Below are positions 21,687 to 32,294 of a stretch of DNA of 64,000 bases, piece by piece. Made by a program: the position numbers and the translations under genes. Source of the DNA: Lucinisca nassula (lineage: Eukaryota > Mollusca > Bivalvia > Lucinida > Lucinidae); the NCBI GenBank assembly GCA_963580285.1, contig OY757011.1:2694501-2758500 (forward strand), written 5' to 3'. A model generated the notes under the pieces. That model was given only the letters and a program-made list of their open reading frames with translations. It searched no databases and was not told the origin of the DNA. Within the stretch, counting starts at the first letter, position 1. Every line of letters starts with the position of its first letter.

Positions 21687-22343
21687 GAGGATCTTACACG
21701 AGTGGTCATTTCATATGAAATTTATGAAACGAGCCTTCGGCGAGTTTCATAAATTTCATATGAAATGACCACGAGTGTAAGATTCTCTTTATTATATGAC
21801 TACTCTAAATTGGATTTTATCGCCTTTTAATTTGACAATATTTCTGCGAAAAATGCATTGTTGACATGGACGTCGTCATGACGTTACTTAATCCCGCCAA
21901 AGTGTTATTACACGTGTGGTCATACGATTTTTATTACACGACGTTATCCACTGCTTATCAACGACGTCATATGATAAAACACGTTATCATATGACGTCGC
22001 GTCTGAGAGTGTAATAACGCCATGTAATATTTTCGATAATCCACTTGTGGATTAAATATGCAAATTAGCTAGATACGTCCCGTAACGTTACATGTACGAC
22101 GTCCTTAACGGCATTGTGATTACTAACGGTGGAATATTGACATTTTTGTAAACAATCGTGAATAAAAAGCGTTTGAAATGTCATATGATAAATAGAATCT
22201 TGCATTCGTGCTCATGTATTATTGAATTTATTAAACTCGTTGAGGAAAAGGGATATAATGCTCGGCAGAGCCTCGCATTTTGTCCCTTTTCCTCAACTCG
22301 TTTAATAAATTCAATAATACATGGGCACTCATGTAAGATCCTC
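21687..22343. mobile_element. MITE D, complete copy
   Basis: Ends GAGGATCTTACACGAGTG and CACTCATGTAAGATCCTC are inverted repeats. It contains two hairpins: 21700-21785 (CATATGAAATTTATGAAACG and complement) and about 22225-22310 (GGATATAATGCTCGGCAGAG and complement), with repeated ACGTCATATGATAAAAC motifs between. Confidence 0.8.
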
Positions 22344-22666
22344 TGTTTATTATATAAATACACTGACATACTGCTGCCACCCGATTCCGTTTTGCCATCA
22401 TTATAAACAAGGTTACATATGAGGGTACAGCATTTCCTGTGAATATTGGTTGTAAACTAAATGTCTTCACCTGGAACACAGCTTTGAACGTTACTTTATC
22501 AAAAGGTTCACTTGAAATTGGCATTCAAATAATGCACGCAGTTGCTTAGCCCGTCTGGCGTCGCGTGCATTACTTACGGTACATAGGTGCTAAATGTACG
22601 GTTATCAAAGTTTGAATGACGTGAAAACATGCGTGACGTGATTTCTGACACAGATTAATAAATATA

Positions 22667-23118
22667 AATGAAGGCAATGATCAGGAATCGAAACAATTAA
22701 CCCACAGCTCCCATCAGAGGGAAAGAAACACAACTATGAAACAATAAACCCTAATGTAAACATCAATAGCGAAAAGCCAAAAGGACAGTTACTTTCCCAC
22801 AGCAAGGCCAATTGGCTATCCAAAACAAAATAATATAAGCGATACAAACGTTCAACGACAAACCATAACAAAAAAATAAACCGCGGCAGAAGAACCGCCT
22901 TGGAACGGTCAGTGAAACGAATCTCACGGGGGGCTTAAATCGATTTTACGTGGCCACAATCATCGCCCTTACTTCCGTCGTGATTTAGACAAATCATTTG
23001 TTCAGTCCGCATGAAGGCCTCCTAACTCATCAGTGCAACATCTCTGTGAACACAACAAAATCAAACAACCACACAGATGAAACAACGGTGAGGACTCGAC
23101 AGCAAGAAACCACTGACG
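22667..23118 (-). repeat. RT-element 3' tail
   Basis: Long copy from ATAAATGAAGGCAATGATCA through GCCTTGGAACGGTCAGTGAA to GACAGCAAGAAACCACTGA. Confidence 0.8.
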
Positions 23119-23292
23119 TTTAGCTATTTGATATCTAACATACAGAGAATATGTGTTATGTTTCGACGATACATCGAATTCACAAATATTGTAAAATAAA
23201 AATCATAGTTTCACTGTTTAAACAGTGACGGTATCGACTGCGTTTGCACTGAGAATTATCTACTGTATATTTAACTGAAAGGCATGTTATAA

Positions 23293-23540
23293 ATAGAAGT
23301 GAAGGCAATGATCAGGAACCGGTACAATTAACCCTGATCTCCCATCAGAGACACCAAAGGAAAAGAAACACAAACATGAAACAGCAGACCCTAATGGAAG
23401 CATCAATAGCGGAAAGCCAAAAGGACAGTTACTTTCCACCAAAATGGCCAACTGGCTATCCAGAATAAAATGATATAAGCGATACACACACTCAAAGACA
23501 AGCCGTAACAAAAATAAACCGCGACAGAAGAAAGTCGCGT
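23293..23540 (-). repeat. RT-element 3' tail, truncated
   Basis: From ATAGAAGTGAAGGCAATGAT to AAACCGCGACAGAAGAAA. The 5' side is truncated within the CCGCCTTGG segment. Confidence 0.8.
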
Positions 23541-23614
23541 CTTTTCCCGAGCAACATTTTATTTCCATTGAATTCCGGAGTTTGTGATATTTTAACTTAG
23601 TTGCATGCGCTGTC

Positions 23615-23895
23615 CATTACGAAACCACGCCTATACAAATGCGTTGTATACTTTACCGCCGAAACAAACTAAAATTTTAAAATGAAAATGTGTAATATTT
23701 TTCTTATTTCTGCTCAAAATATAGATTATGAGTACTCGTTAGAACCGCCTCGTCGAGGCGGTTCTAACCAGTACCCACAATCTATATGTTAGAGCAGAAA
23801 TAAAGAAAATAAGGTTTACCCCTGTAAACCCCAGTTTTACAATATAAAAGTGTGGTTCAAGGGGGTCAAAACTATATAGGTGTGTTTGCGTCATG
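23615..23895 (+). mobile_element. HP-A hairpin MITE, complete
   Basis: Ends CATTACGAAACCACGCC and GTGTTTGCGTCATG. The palindrome at about 23695-23815 has one mismatch (CTAACCAGTACC against GGTACTCGTTAG) and loop CGTCGA. Confidence 0.8.
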
Positions 23896-24276
23896 CGAGA
23901 AATACTCTACTTTGTCTCAACTGAATGCACGCTGCTTACATATGTAAGTATGTACCTTTTCACCGTGCTCACACTCAATTTCATTAATGGTCTTCAGTTT
24001 TTGTAAAGGACATTCAAAGAAATATTTTGAGTTTACTGAAAGAATTTGGCCAAGAGTTTATGGCTGAAGGTAACAGCTTAACAAAGTCGACGTCTGGCAG
24101 AGGATTAGGAAAGATATATTTGTCGGCTGTAAGACGAATTTAGAGCTCTCAACTTTACATGGTAGGTTTCTTAAGTGAAACTGTCACTATAGAGTGAAAC
24201 TTCAATGATTTAAACACCATTTACTCATTGTATTGCTGATTTCAACTCGTTCTTGTGTCCCCTAGAAATTTTCCCC

Positions 24277-24703
24277 TTCACGTTAACAAGTCCGTTAAAC
24301 GAAACCCCGGTAAATGTCACTTGATATAGAGAAAACTGGGGTTTGCAAGGATAGTCATTATTGTGTCTTATTTGTGCTCCAAGACATGGATTGTGGGTAC
24401 TCGTTAGGACCGGCATCCTCCAGCCTCTGTTGCTCTATCTGCAACAGACAGTTCAGAGCTAGAATCGGTCTCATCAGCCATCTTAGAACACACAAACAGT
24501 AACATTTCTCAAATATGATTAAGATTGATCATTTTCAGTGATGACAGACGAACTATTATTAGAACCGCTAAGGTTCTAACGAGCACCTACAACCCATGTT
24601 TTAAGAATTAATAACACTAATATCACGCTTTTTTATCAGAAAATTGAACATTTCGGAGATATGAAAGAATGCACTAAGCCCCGCGGATGTGTTATCATAC
24701 ATG
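24277..24703 (-). mobile_element. HP-B MITE interrupted by a LINE end
   Basis: HP-B arms AACAAGTCCGTTAAACGAAA and GAGATATGAAAGAATGCACT enclose a palindrome that is opened at 24413-24558 by the LINE fragment described separately. Remove the fragment and one core duplicate and the usual HP-B layout remains. Confidence 0.7.
24413..24558 (+). pseudogene. Non-LTR retrotransposon 3' end (C2H2 finger fragment)
   Basis: The frame to the TAA at 24500-24502 encodes CCSICNRQFRARIGLISH followed by LRTHKQ, a C2H2 finger of the kind that closes the ORF of many invertebrate non-LTR retrotransposons. About 55 bases of 3' UTR follow (GATTGATCATTTTCAGTGAT). The flanks TTAGGACCG (24404-24412) and TTAGAACCG (24559-24567) look like a 9-bp target duplication with one mismatch. 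Extremely 5'-truncated. Not a host zinc-finger gene. Confidence 0.7.
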
Positions 24704-25180
24704 AAATGCATAGCTCTGGATTACAAAGACATAGGGATAGTTTTGAACTTAGTTTATTGTTTTATCTTGAGAAACACAGCATACCTTTATCCTATAGGAG
24801 ATTGGAAACAAGTACATTTGTACTCTTTTATTCTATAGGAGTGTGAAACAAATTCTAATTAATTCCCTTTCTGCCCTACTACATCATAGTGTAAATAATA
24901 TTTTCTTGTCCTTTGGGATCATTGATTCCATTGTGGAATTCTGAAAATATCTGAGGGTCACTGATGAGGCCTAATTGGCCGAAACTAGCTAGTCGGCCAA
25001 AAAAACATGTACACTCCATATTTGTCACTTCTGTGGTGTATTCCTTGCTTCCAAAGGATAATCCTTTTATAGAACTACATACCGATTAACCATTTTGACT
25101 AGACACAAGGCACTAGAGTACAATCTGGACTGGGCTCTTGTACTGTATTGGAATTTAAGGGTTACACGAAACCGTCCAAA

Positions 25181-25757
25181 ATAGAAGTAGAGGCAATGAT
25201 CAGGAATCGATACCATCAGTCCATAGCTCCCATCAGAGACACCAAAGGGAAAGAACACAAACATGCAACAACAGACCTAATGGAAACACCAACAGCGGAA
25301 AGCCAAAAGGACAGTTACCTTCCCACAAAATGGCCAATAGGCTATCCAAAAAAAAATAACACAAGCGACACAAACACCTAAAGACAAACCGTAACAAAAA
25401 TAAATCGCGACAGAAGAACCGCCTTGGAACGGTCAGCGGAAACGAATTCCACTGTGGGGAGGGGCTTAAATCGATTTTACGTGGCCACCATCCTCGCCCT
25501 TATTTCCATTGCGATTTAGACACGTAATTTGTTCAGCCCGCATGAAGGCCTCCTAACTCATAAATGCAACATCTCCGTGAACACAAATAATCCAACAACC
25601 ACAGAGATGAAACAACGGTGAGGACTCGCAGCAAGAAACCACTGAAATCCTGGAGCAAAAGAAAACCAACAGTTAGACTCCGATGTGCCCGACCAGAGAT
25701 AGAGCATCAGGCATCAGCCAACATAACCTTGACTTAGATCTCTTATTCTCAATAAGC
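25181..25757 (-). repeat. RT-element 3' tail, near full length
   Basis: Reverse copy from AAATAGAAGTAGAGGCAATG to TCTTATTCTCAATAAGCCTT, matching the entire 6582-7161 tail including its first bases after the RT stop. The RT frame itself is not present. Confidence 0.85.
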
Positions 25758-25782
25758 CTTTACACTGGTCTGAGATCTGGGG

Positions 25783-26008
25783 CCAGTTGTTTAAAACTAA
25801 CGACGTCGTAAGTTAACGTATCGTTAAAATTTTGATAATTTATTATGGCAAATATGCTTATATTTTTGCTGAAAAAATGTGAGCATCTTTTGCATCTGCA
25901 AAAGCTGCTTACATTTTTTTTCAGCAAAAATACCAAAATTTTACATATTAAACTTGGTAGAATTAACAAGCTCGTTAAGCTAACGATGCTTTGAAAAACT
26001 GGGCCCAG
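25783..26008. mobile_element. MITE K, copy 2
   Basis: GGGGCCAGTTGTTTAAAACT ... TTTGAAAAACTGGGCCC, with the same central AAAATGTGAGCATCTTTTGC hairpin as copy 1. Confidence 0.8.
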
Positions 26009-26411
26009 GACTATTATTCCAGCCCTCAATCAAAAACAATCAACCCATCATCGCTATCAGAGTTTTGATACATACGCCGTGCGTTCTAAATGAGTGCCAG
26101 AATGGATTTCGGTTTTCTCAAACCTCAGATTAATTAACGCAGATTAACGTCTATGTTTTGAGATTTTATTTCGCCATGAGTATACGATTTTGCTCCTTGT
26201 GTTGTCTATAACAGAAATATGACTGATGGAAATTGTGTTAAGTGTCAATATAATCGGTTAATTGAAGACCTAGCAAACACCGTCTTCTGCGTTTCAGAAG
26301 TCAACGTTTTTGTTATTGAAAAGGACAGAATTCAAGGATTGTGAAAACAAAAGTACGGTGTCGATGACAAATGATTTTCTGAGACAACTACTCGGGTAAA
26401 GGTTTGAATCT
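26009..26411. other. Non-coding; nothing recognised
   Basis: No gene or repeat boundary seen. Confidence 0.35.
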
Positions 26412-26706
26412 ATTTAAGCCCCCCAGTGGAATTCATTTCTCTGACCGTTCCAATGCGGTTCTTCTGTCGCGGTTTTTTTTTTTTTTTTTGTTATGGGTTT
26501 GTCTTTGAGTGTTTGTATCGCTTATTTTGTTTTGAATAGCTAATTAGCCATTTTGTGGGCAAGTAACTGTCCTTTTGGCTTTCCGCTATTGATGTTTCCA
26601 TTAGGGTTTTTTGCTTCAGGTTTGTGCTTCTTTCCCTTTGTTGTCTCTGATGGGAGCTGTGGGTTAATTGTATCGATTCCTGATCATTGCCTTCACTTCT
26701 ATTTAT
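26412..26706 (+). repeat. RT-element 3' tail
   Basis: AAGCCCCCCAGTGGAATTCA to CCTTCACTTCTATTT, with a T18 tract at about 26474-26490. Confidence 0.8.
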
Positions 26707-27300
26707 ACCCCCGGCATACGAAGTATGCAATGGGGGTATATAGTTTTTGTCTTTTCCGTCTGTCTGTGTGTGCGTAAACAATTATTTTGTGTCAAAGATA
26801 TCTCAGGAACTGCTTCACATAGAAACTTGAAATTTTGCACACATGATCAGTATGACTACTTATATTGTGGGCAAGAAAATAAGGGCCAAGGGGTCAGGCC
26901 TTTTAGAGTTATTTCCCTTTGTAGTTCTTGTTTCAGCTGAGGCGATGACACTGGCCGGGGGGTATACGTGCCCCACTGGGCACTTTTGTCTAGTTGGAAG
27001 AGTATCACAGCATTCAGTTTTATCCGCCTCTCGATGATGATTTCGCTTCAATAGTATTCATAAACCGTTTTGGTAGCACGAAATACCCAAACGGTGCGAC
27101 TTTATGTCCCGATGTACATTAGATACCAAAACATCTTTCCAGTGAGGAATCGCAGTGAACTGATTCCCATTGCGTATCGCCAGGGAGTATACGAAATATC
27201 GGTTCTTACATGTACCAATATTATCTTTTCCCAGTGCATTTGCATTTTAACTGACCTACGCCGAATGCTTGAATGGAGCTAAAAGGATGGAAGTCCATCC
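26707..27300. repeat. Repeat block starting ATACCCCCGGCATACGAAGT
   Basis: Begins with an imperfect palindrome (CCCCCGGCATACGAAGTATG / CAATGGGGGTAT) followed by CCGTCTGTCTGTGTGTGCG. It resembles the CCGTCCGTC repeats elsewhere in the window. No protein gene is supported in the overlapping short frames. The Polinton inserted at its right side. Confidence 0.45.
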
Positions 27301-27306
27301 GTCGTA
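27301..27306. other. Polinton target site duplication, left
   Basis: GTCGTA directly precedes the AGTAAT terminus and is repeated exactly after the right terminus. Six bases is the expected duplication for Maverick/Polinton integration. Confidence 0.95.
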
Positions 27307-28017
27307 AGTAATATGGTATATTGAGCCTCTCCCACACACAAAAAAAATTTTTTTAGCTTCTCCAGACCACCCTAAAAAAATAGCTTCTCCAGACCCCCCT
27401 AAAAAAATTTTTTTAGCTTTTCTCCCCACTATAAAAAATTTTTATCTCCTTCCAAGACACTTAAAAATTTTTTTTTCTTCGTACCCCCCTACTAGAGTGA
27501 CAAAAATAGAAAAGAAAAAAAAAACATACACTTTGAGAAAATCAAAAATGAGAAAAGAAAAAAAATGGGGTAAGGGAGTACAGTGACAAAAAATGGGTGA
27601 GGGGTGGGTGAAAAAAAAAGTGAAGGGAGTACAGTGACAAAAATGGGTGAGGGGTGGGTGAAAAAAAAAAAAAAAAAAACACCTACCAGAGTGACCTCAG
27701 AAAAATTGTAAAAATGAAAAGTGAAAAAATCTGTAAAAATAAAAACTGGTGAGCCAGTGGGTTTAGACTAATAAAAGTGGGTTTTGAGATCAAACCGACC
27801 ATCCCAAACCCACTTTCAGGGAGATCAAACCGACCATCCCAAACCCACTTTTAGACTCCAAAAAAAAAAACACCCGCTAGAGGGGCCCCCCGAGAAATGA
27901 TAAAAAATGAAAAAAAAGGGAGTACTAAAAATTACGAAAGGGGGTTGGAGGGAGAGGTGAAAAAAAAGTGAAGGGAGTACAGTGCAAAAATGATGGAGGG
28001 GTGGGGTGAAAAAAACA
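27307..28017 (+). repeat. Polinton left terminal inverted repeat
   Basis: Begins AGTAATATGGTATATTGAGC. It contains paired AAAAAATTTTTTTAGCTT blocks, repeated GAAGGGAGTACAGTGACAAA blocks (near 27570, 27626 and 27970) and a 31-bp direct repeat with CCGACCATCCCAAACCCAC at 27786-27816 and 27821-27851. It is almost identical to the complement of the right repeat, apart from homopolymer lengths and scattered bases. Confidence 0.93.
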
Positions 28018-28644
28018 AGACTGCTGTTTAATCTGTCCTAATTTTTACGGCTGTACGAAACTTATCTAAAAATAGTAAACACTCCTTATACGGATATACA
28101 CTATTATAACCCCAAGGTTAACTTTATAGTAAACAAGCCTTATAAGGCATAATACTACACTGGAAACCCAATTTATCATATTATTTATATATAAAAATAC
28201 AACCATATTTACAAAGCGTTATCATAAATTTTGCGGGAAAAGTTACAGGCCTGATACTTCAGCCGCTAATATCACTAACAAAAAATCACCGCTTATATCA
28301 CAAACAATAAATCAAAGTACTCTCATTTAATTTCTAGTTTCATTTTGGCATTTAAAAAAGAAAATCCTCTTTGGAAAGACCTTCTATCCTGCTCAGGTAT
28401 TTCTCTCAAACCATATCCAAGGCATCTTCTTCATTGAGTCCGCCATTAAGATATGAAGTCAGCTGATGATCTGTGTGCTTTAGGCGCATAGTTAATCATT
28501 TCAAGCTTCCGAGGTAACAGGCCTGTTGTTTGTACTTTTAAGATTATAAAGTTTTTACATGTCAAAAGAAAAGGCATGAAATGTTTTCGACATAACTATT
28601 CACACTGAGGGAACAATTTTGGATCAATAACATGTGGACTGATT

Positions 28645-29128
28645 TTTGGCAAACAGTGCAGGTCCAGATCAGATGCCTCAGAACGTGGTAAAGTTTTACC
28701 TTTATAGGTTTTTTCAGTCGCTGGCCCAATACCCGTATCATATCAAAGTCAATGTACCGTTTATCAGAGGAATTTCTAAACCCCATTCATAAAACTAATA
28801 CGGTGACGTCAATCGATAGCTAAAAATCACATTATTTCTTACTGTCATTCCCTATTCAGAATATTTCAATAACTATTCAGTGGAAGCATTAATCAAATTA
28901 TTGGATCAATACACATTATAGCAGGAAAAAATGTACCTTTCTCGAAACCACAAATAAGAGAAAGTGTACCTTCAGCCAGTCTGACTGCTACAGTAAGGCA
29001 GATTGAACACATATGAAGAAATTAAATAGGTATCATTTTTTTTAAAATGTATCATACAATTGAAGTCGTATTTAGTAAGGAATGTGTACATATTACAAAC
29101 ACTTAAGGCGTCTGATCTGGGTCTGCAC
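28645..29128. mobile_element. Expanded E-type MITE inside the Polinton
   Basis: GGCAAACAGTGCAGGTCCAG / ATCAGATGCC at the left and GGCGTCTGATCTGGGTCTGC at the right are the two arms of the E palindrome, here separated by about 440 bases. E copies elsewhere are solid palindromes. The right end lacks the CACTGTTTGCC outer part. Confidence 0.65.
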
Positions 29129-29174
29129 GTAAAAAAATGTATGGTGTACATTCTTTCATATTTCAGGTAATAAA

Positions 29175-29350
29175 GGTCTGAAAGTCGTAATCAAAGTACA
29201 GAAAGGCTTGAAAGTCGTAATCAAAGTACAGAAAGGCTTGAAAATCGTAATCAAAGTACAGAAAGGTCTGAAAATCGTAATCAAAGTACAGAAAGGTCTG
29301 AAAGTTAATCAAAGTACAGAAAGGTCTGAAAGTTAATCAAAGCATTGAAA
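29175..29350 (+). repeat. 34-bp tandem repeat in the Polinton
   Basis: Four units of TCTGAAAGTCGTAATCAAAG plus TACAGAAAGG-type sequence (34 bp), then two shortened units lacking the CG step. No spacers. Lies 135 bases downstream of the stop of the leftmost gene. Confidence 0.85.
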
Positions 29351-29470
29351 GGACAGTGAATGCGTAGCTTTTAACAGGCAAAGAATTAGAATGGAAATAA
29401 AATGAAGAAATCTGCATATTTAGTTTACGCTCCTATAAATAGGTGGTGGGTCATTATTGACTATTATAAC

Positions 29471-29476
29471 TTTATT
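29471..29476 (-). promoter_or_regulatory. Poly(A) signal for the late-domain gene
   Basis: AATAAA on the reverse strand, 9 bases past the stop codon of the gene ending at 29485. Confidence 0.5.
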
Positions 29477-29484
29477 GAATAAAA

Positions 29485-30063
29485 TCAAGCATCTCCTATT
29501 TTTTTTTTTACCTCAGCTAAAGCCTGGGCCTTGCCTTCCTCAATAAGTTTTTTTCTTTCCGTTTCACTTAATCCTGTTTGTTTTGAATGTATGCAATCTT
29601 TCAGTTTATTATATTTATCTAATTCATCTAAAATCAACTTAAATTCATTTTCAGATATCTGCCCATCTGTCAAAGCCTTAGAAATCAAGTCTTTTATACT
29701 ATTCAATTTACTGTCAGCAATAGTTTTAATTTCATAATGTTTTTGTGTTTTTGCGTGTAATTTGCGTCTCACTAACTTAACACAAACACCCAGAGATCCA
29801 CACACAACAGCAGCAATTTCCAACGGCAACATAATTGGAACAGTTAAACCAACACCAGCCATAATAACACTTGAAGAAATTAATGCAGTATCAACACAAT
29901 CAGTAATATTAATTCCACGTTTATACTTTTTGTATAATGCCTTTCTTACATCTCTCTCTTTTATTAATTGTTTTTCTATTTCTGATATCTTTTGTAATCT
30001 ATAATTTTGTCCGTCTTCATTAGGTAAATCTGGATATAAATTCGGGGCTGTAGGTTGCTTCAT
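29485..30063 (-). CDS. Polinton membrane protein with PTAP and LYPDL late domains
   Basis: 192 residues. Residues 4-7 are PTAP and 9-13 are LYPDL. In retroviral Gag these motifs recruit Tsg101 (ESCRT-I) and ALIX respectively for membrane scission. A charged helical stretch (about 20-50) leads to a hydrophobic hairpin (about 57-97, two membrane-spanning or membrane-inserting segments), then a basic linker and a charged C-terminal helix region (ADSKLNSIKDLISKAL ... ISENEFKLILDELDKYN). I remember similar proteins of unknown function from cnidarian genomes. The start is preceded by TATAAAAATG on the reverse strand. It is the last gene of a leftward trio with penton- and fibre-like genes, 2 bases from its neighbour. 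A role in virion budding or membrane acquisition is an inference from the motifs. Confidence 0.8.
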   Translation of the reverse strand: MKQPTAPNLYPDLPNEDGQNYRLQKISEIEKQLIKERDVRKALYKKYKRGINITDCVDTALISSSVIMAGVGLTVPIMLPLEIAAVVCGSLGVCVKLVRRKLHAKTQKHYEIKTIADSKLNSIKDLISKALTDGQISENEFKLILDELDKYNKLKDCIHSKQTGLSETERKKLIEEGKAQALAEVKKKIGDA

Positions 30064-30065
30064 TT

Positions 30066-30557
30066 TTATATATATTTTTTGAATTCAATTAATAACGAGG
30101 CAACACTATTAACTACAGTTTGATTAGCCCCCAGACTTATAAAATTAATAACACTTCCAGCTTCAACAAAAAATGGTTTATCAAAATTATCATGTTTTCT
30201 TGGTGTTGTATGCAAAGTAATCTCACACCCACTTATAACTACCCCATCCACCAACACACCAACTCGCACTTCACCACTTGACCTTTCACTCGACAGGCTA
30301 ATACCTGTAATATAACCACGTCTCATCATAACATAACCAACTTTTGGCTCTCTACCTGCATTTCCAAATGAAAACACCTCACCTCTAATTAAAGGGCCTT
30401 TTGATTCAGCACTTATTGTAATGTCTTCATTTATATGAATGTTTTGTAATCTACTATTTAAATCTGTAAATTTTCTATGCAAATCATTAACACGTAAAGT
30501 CAAATCATTCGATGTAGAATCAAATGTTGTAAACTTTTTAACACCAAATATACTCAT
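30066..30557 (-). CDS. Fibre- or spike-like virion protein (predicted)
   Basis: 163 residues. The N-terminal third (about residues 17-40, LTLRVNDLHRKFTDLNSRL) has heptad spacing suited to a short trimeric coiled coil. The rest is strand-rich: GYVMMRRGYITGISLS, VRVGVLVDGVVISG, and FVEAGSVINFISLG with a hydrophobic last strand. Such a coiled coil plus beta head is how many viral fibres and spikes are built, but I recognise no named family. Start context TATAAAAATG. It lies between the penton-like gene (13 bases away) and the late-domain gene (2 bases away) on the same strand, which argues for a virion role. Confidence 0.7.
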   Translation of the reverse strand: MSIFGVKKFTTFDSTSNDLTLRVNDLHRKFTDLNSRLQNIHINEDITISAESKGPLIRGEVFSFGNAGREPKVGYVMMRRGYITGISLSSERSSGEVRVGVLVDGVVISGCEITLHTTPRKHDNFDKPFFVEAGSVINFISLGANQTVVNSVASLLIEFKKYI

Positions 30558-30570
30558 TTTTATACAATAA

Positions 30571-31215
30571 TTATATAATTTCTAACACACAATTAATTGG
30601 CAATCCATTGTTGTTTATTTTTTCTCCAAGAGAATCACAAACGCTTATACTTAATTCTGAAATATCACCATGTGCTAATTGTTTATATTCCGGATTACTA
30701 AATCGTGTATGAACAATATCACCAAACGATTTATTTTCAACAGAAACAACACCAAGAATATTACTAGGAGCACCATCAAAGAAATTGCAAGCACTATTTA
30801 TCTGCTCAAGATGAATATATAGTTGTTTATAAGGTGCACAATTTAACGGTTTTTCTCCCTCATATGTTTGATTTGCGTTAAATCGTCTTTTATTTCCGAA
30901 GCCTAACATCTCTTTTAATTCTTTGCTTATTTTTAAATCAACGGTCGATGTTAAAAACACTATGCCATTTGTTTCATTCACAGATAATACAATATTATTA
31001 TTTTGAAATATACCTGCTATTTGTTGGAAACTGTAAAATCCTGAAGGTAAACGTATTGCTTTATCTGTTCCTTTTTGGATGTATTCATCAATTAAATTAT
31101 ACCAACCTATGGTATAAGTAAAACTCTTCAATCCAATTCTCTTATTTCCACATTTATTATCTATATATTGTTGTAAATATATTGTTTTATTAATATCGGA
31201 AATTGTGTGATACAT
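30571..31215 (-). CDS. Minor capsid (penton-like) protein candidate
   Basis: 214 residues, no membrane segments. The C-terminal 90 residues hold the best-known stretch of this family as I remember it: KQLYIHLEQINSACN, NILGVVSVENKSFGDIV, then SNPEYKQL and LSISVCDSLGEKINNNGLP, a run of predicted strands compatible with a single jelly roll. Polintons carry a single-jelly-roll minor capsid protein alongside the double-jelly-roll major one; assigning it here rests on this pattern and on position beside other virion genes, not on a computed match. Divergent from the large virion-type gene at 31232 with only 16 bases between start codons. Confidence 0.65.
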   Translation of the reverse strand: MYHTISDINKTIYLQQYIDNKCGNKRIGLKSFTYTIGWYNLIDEYIQKGTDKAIRLPSGFYSFQQIAGIFQNNNIVLSVNETNGIVFLTSTVDLKISKELKEMLGFGNKRRFNANQTYEGEKPLNCAPYKQLYIHLEQINSACNFFDGAPSNILGVVSVENKSFGDIVHTRFSNPEYKQLAHGDISELSISVCDSLGEKINNNGLPINCVLEII

Positions 31216-31231
31216 TTTTTACACATAAAAA
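31216..31231. promoter_or_regulatory. Bidirectional start region, 16 bp
   Basis: TTTTTTACACATAAAA separates the two divergent start codons, giving GTAAAAAATG on one side and CATAAAAAATG on the other. Any promoter must lie in or overlap the coding sequences, or 5' leaders are almost absent. Confidence 0.55.
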
Positions 31232-32294
31232 ATGATACCAAAAGAATTCAAGTACAATCCCAATGCATCATATAACCACAATACTAAATATACCAAAAAG
31301 AATATTGAACTTGTAAAACAAACAATTTATGTTAACAAAGATGACCATTTTCCAGTAACGTTTCTCAACTTATTTCAAAAATATCAAAATCCAACATTAC
31401 ACACCAATGAACCGTGGAATACATGGCTTCATTCATCATTTGACTGGTGGCAATGTCAATTAAATTTTGCCGTCTGGTGTGCCACTACAGGATGTGGTGT
31501 AAGTTATCAAGACCATTTGCAAAACAAAGGATTAACTAAAACAGTATATACATTTCATGTTTATTATTGTATTGTTCGTATTTTGAAAGAACTTAAAACA
31601 CCTTTACCGACAGATGCATCATTCTGTTATTACAAAAACCCATACGACAAAGCAACATACCAAAAATTATGCAATGAATTCGATGTTTCGCCTAGCACGG
31701 ATTGGAGGCAAAAACTGGAAAGTAGTTCTAAATGTAGTGGTCTCGGGAGTTACACACAATATTTTAAACCAGATGGAAAATACAGACAAGATCATCGAAG
31801 TGATGGGCCATTCTTTAATATAAACGACAAAATAGAACATACAGTAGATATAAGTGAGGCATGGACAATGTTTATATTAGACAAATCAAAAGGATTAACA
31901 AAAACAGGTATTGAACGAATTAACGAAAGTATTAGAACGTTTGTATGGGCACTATTAGGAGCACAATCCCAAACACGTGTAGAAATACTAAAAATAGGCA
32001 CAGGATTTGATGCTCAAAAACAGTTCTTAGCAAATGTTGAAGATGCAATTAACAGTCCAATCGATTTGCCTACTCAAATATCAAAATATCAAAATGTATT
32101 GAAATACGCAAGAAGTAAAGTTGATTACACATATGGACTTGGTCTCTATATGTCTACCAGTGATATGATATTGCAAATTGGCACTATCGCTGGATATAAT
32201 AATAAAATTGTAATTGCAACATCGGAGTGCTCTCTTGGTTTCAATAATGATGTAAATGTTAAACCTGTTGCACCTCATACACAACCTGCAACTA

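Larger units (their letters stand above)
28018..29484. other. Polinton left non-coding arm
   Basis: 1.5 kb with no credible gene, whereas the right terminal repeat abuts the integrase. It holds the expanded E palindrome (28645-29128) and a 34-bp tandem array (29175-29350). An adenovirus-type protease gene was searched for here by eye and not found. Confidence 0.6.

Noticed and set aside
24314..24502. Host C2H2 zinc-finger gene
   Set aside because: Only the last finger is present, it is of LINE type, and it is flanked by a target duplication inside a MITE.
28562..28786. A 74-codon reverse frame in the Polinton left arm
   Set aside because: It runs through the E-palindrome arm, shares no feature with Polinton proteins and lacks the usual start context.
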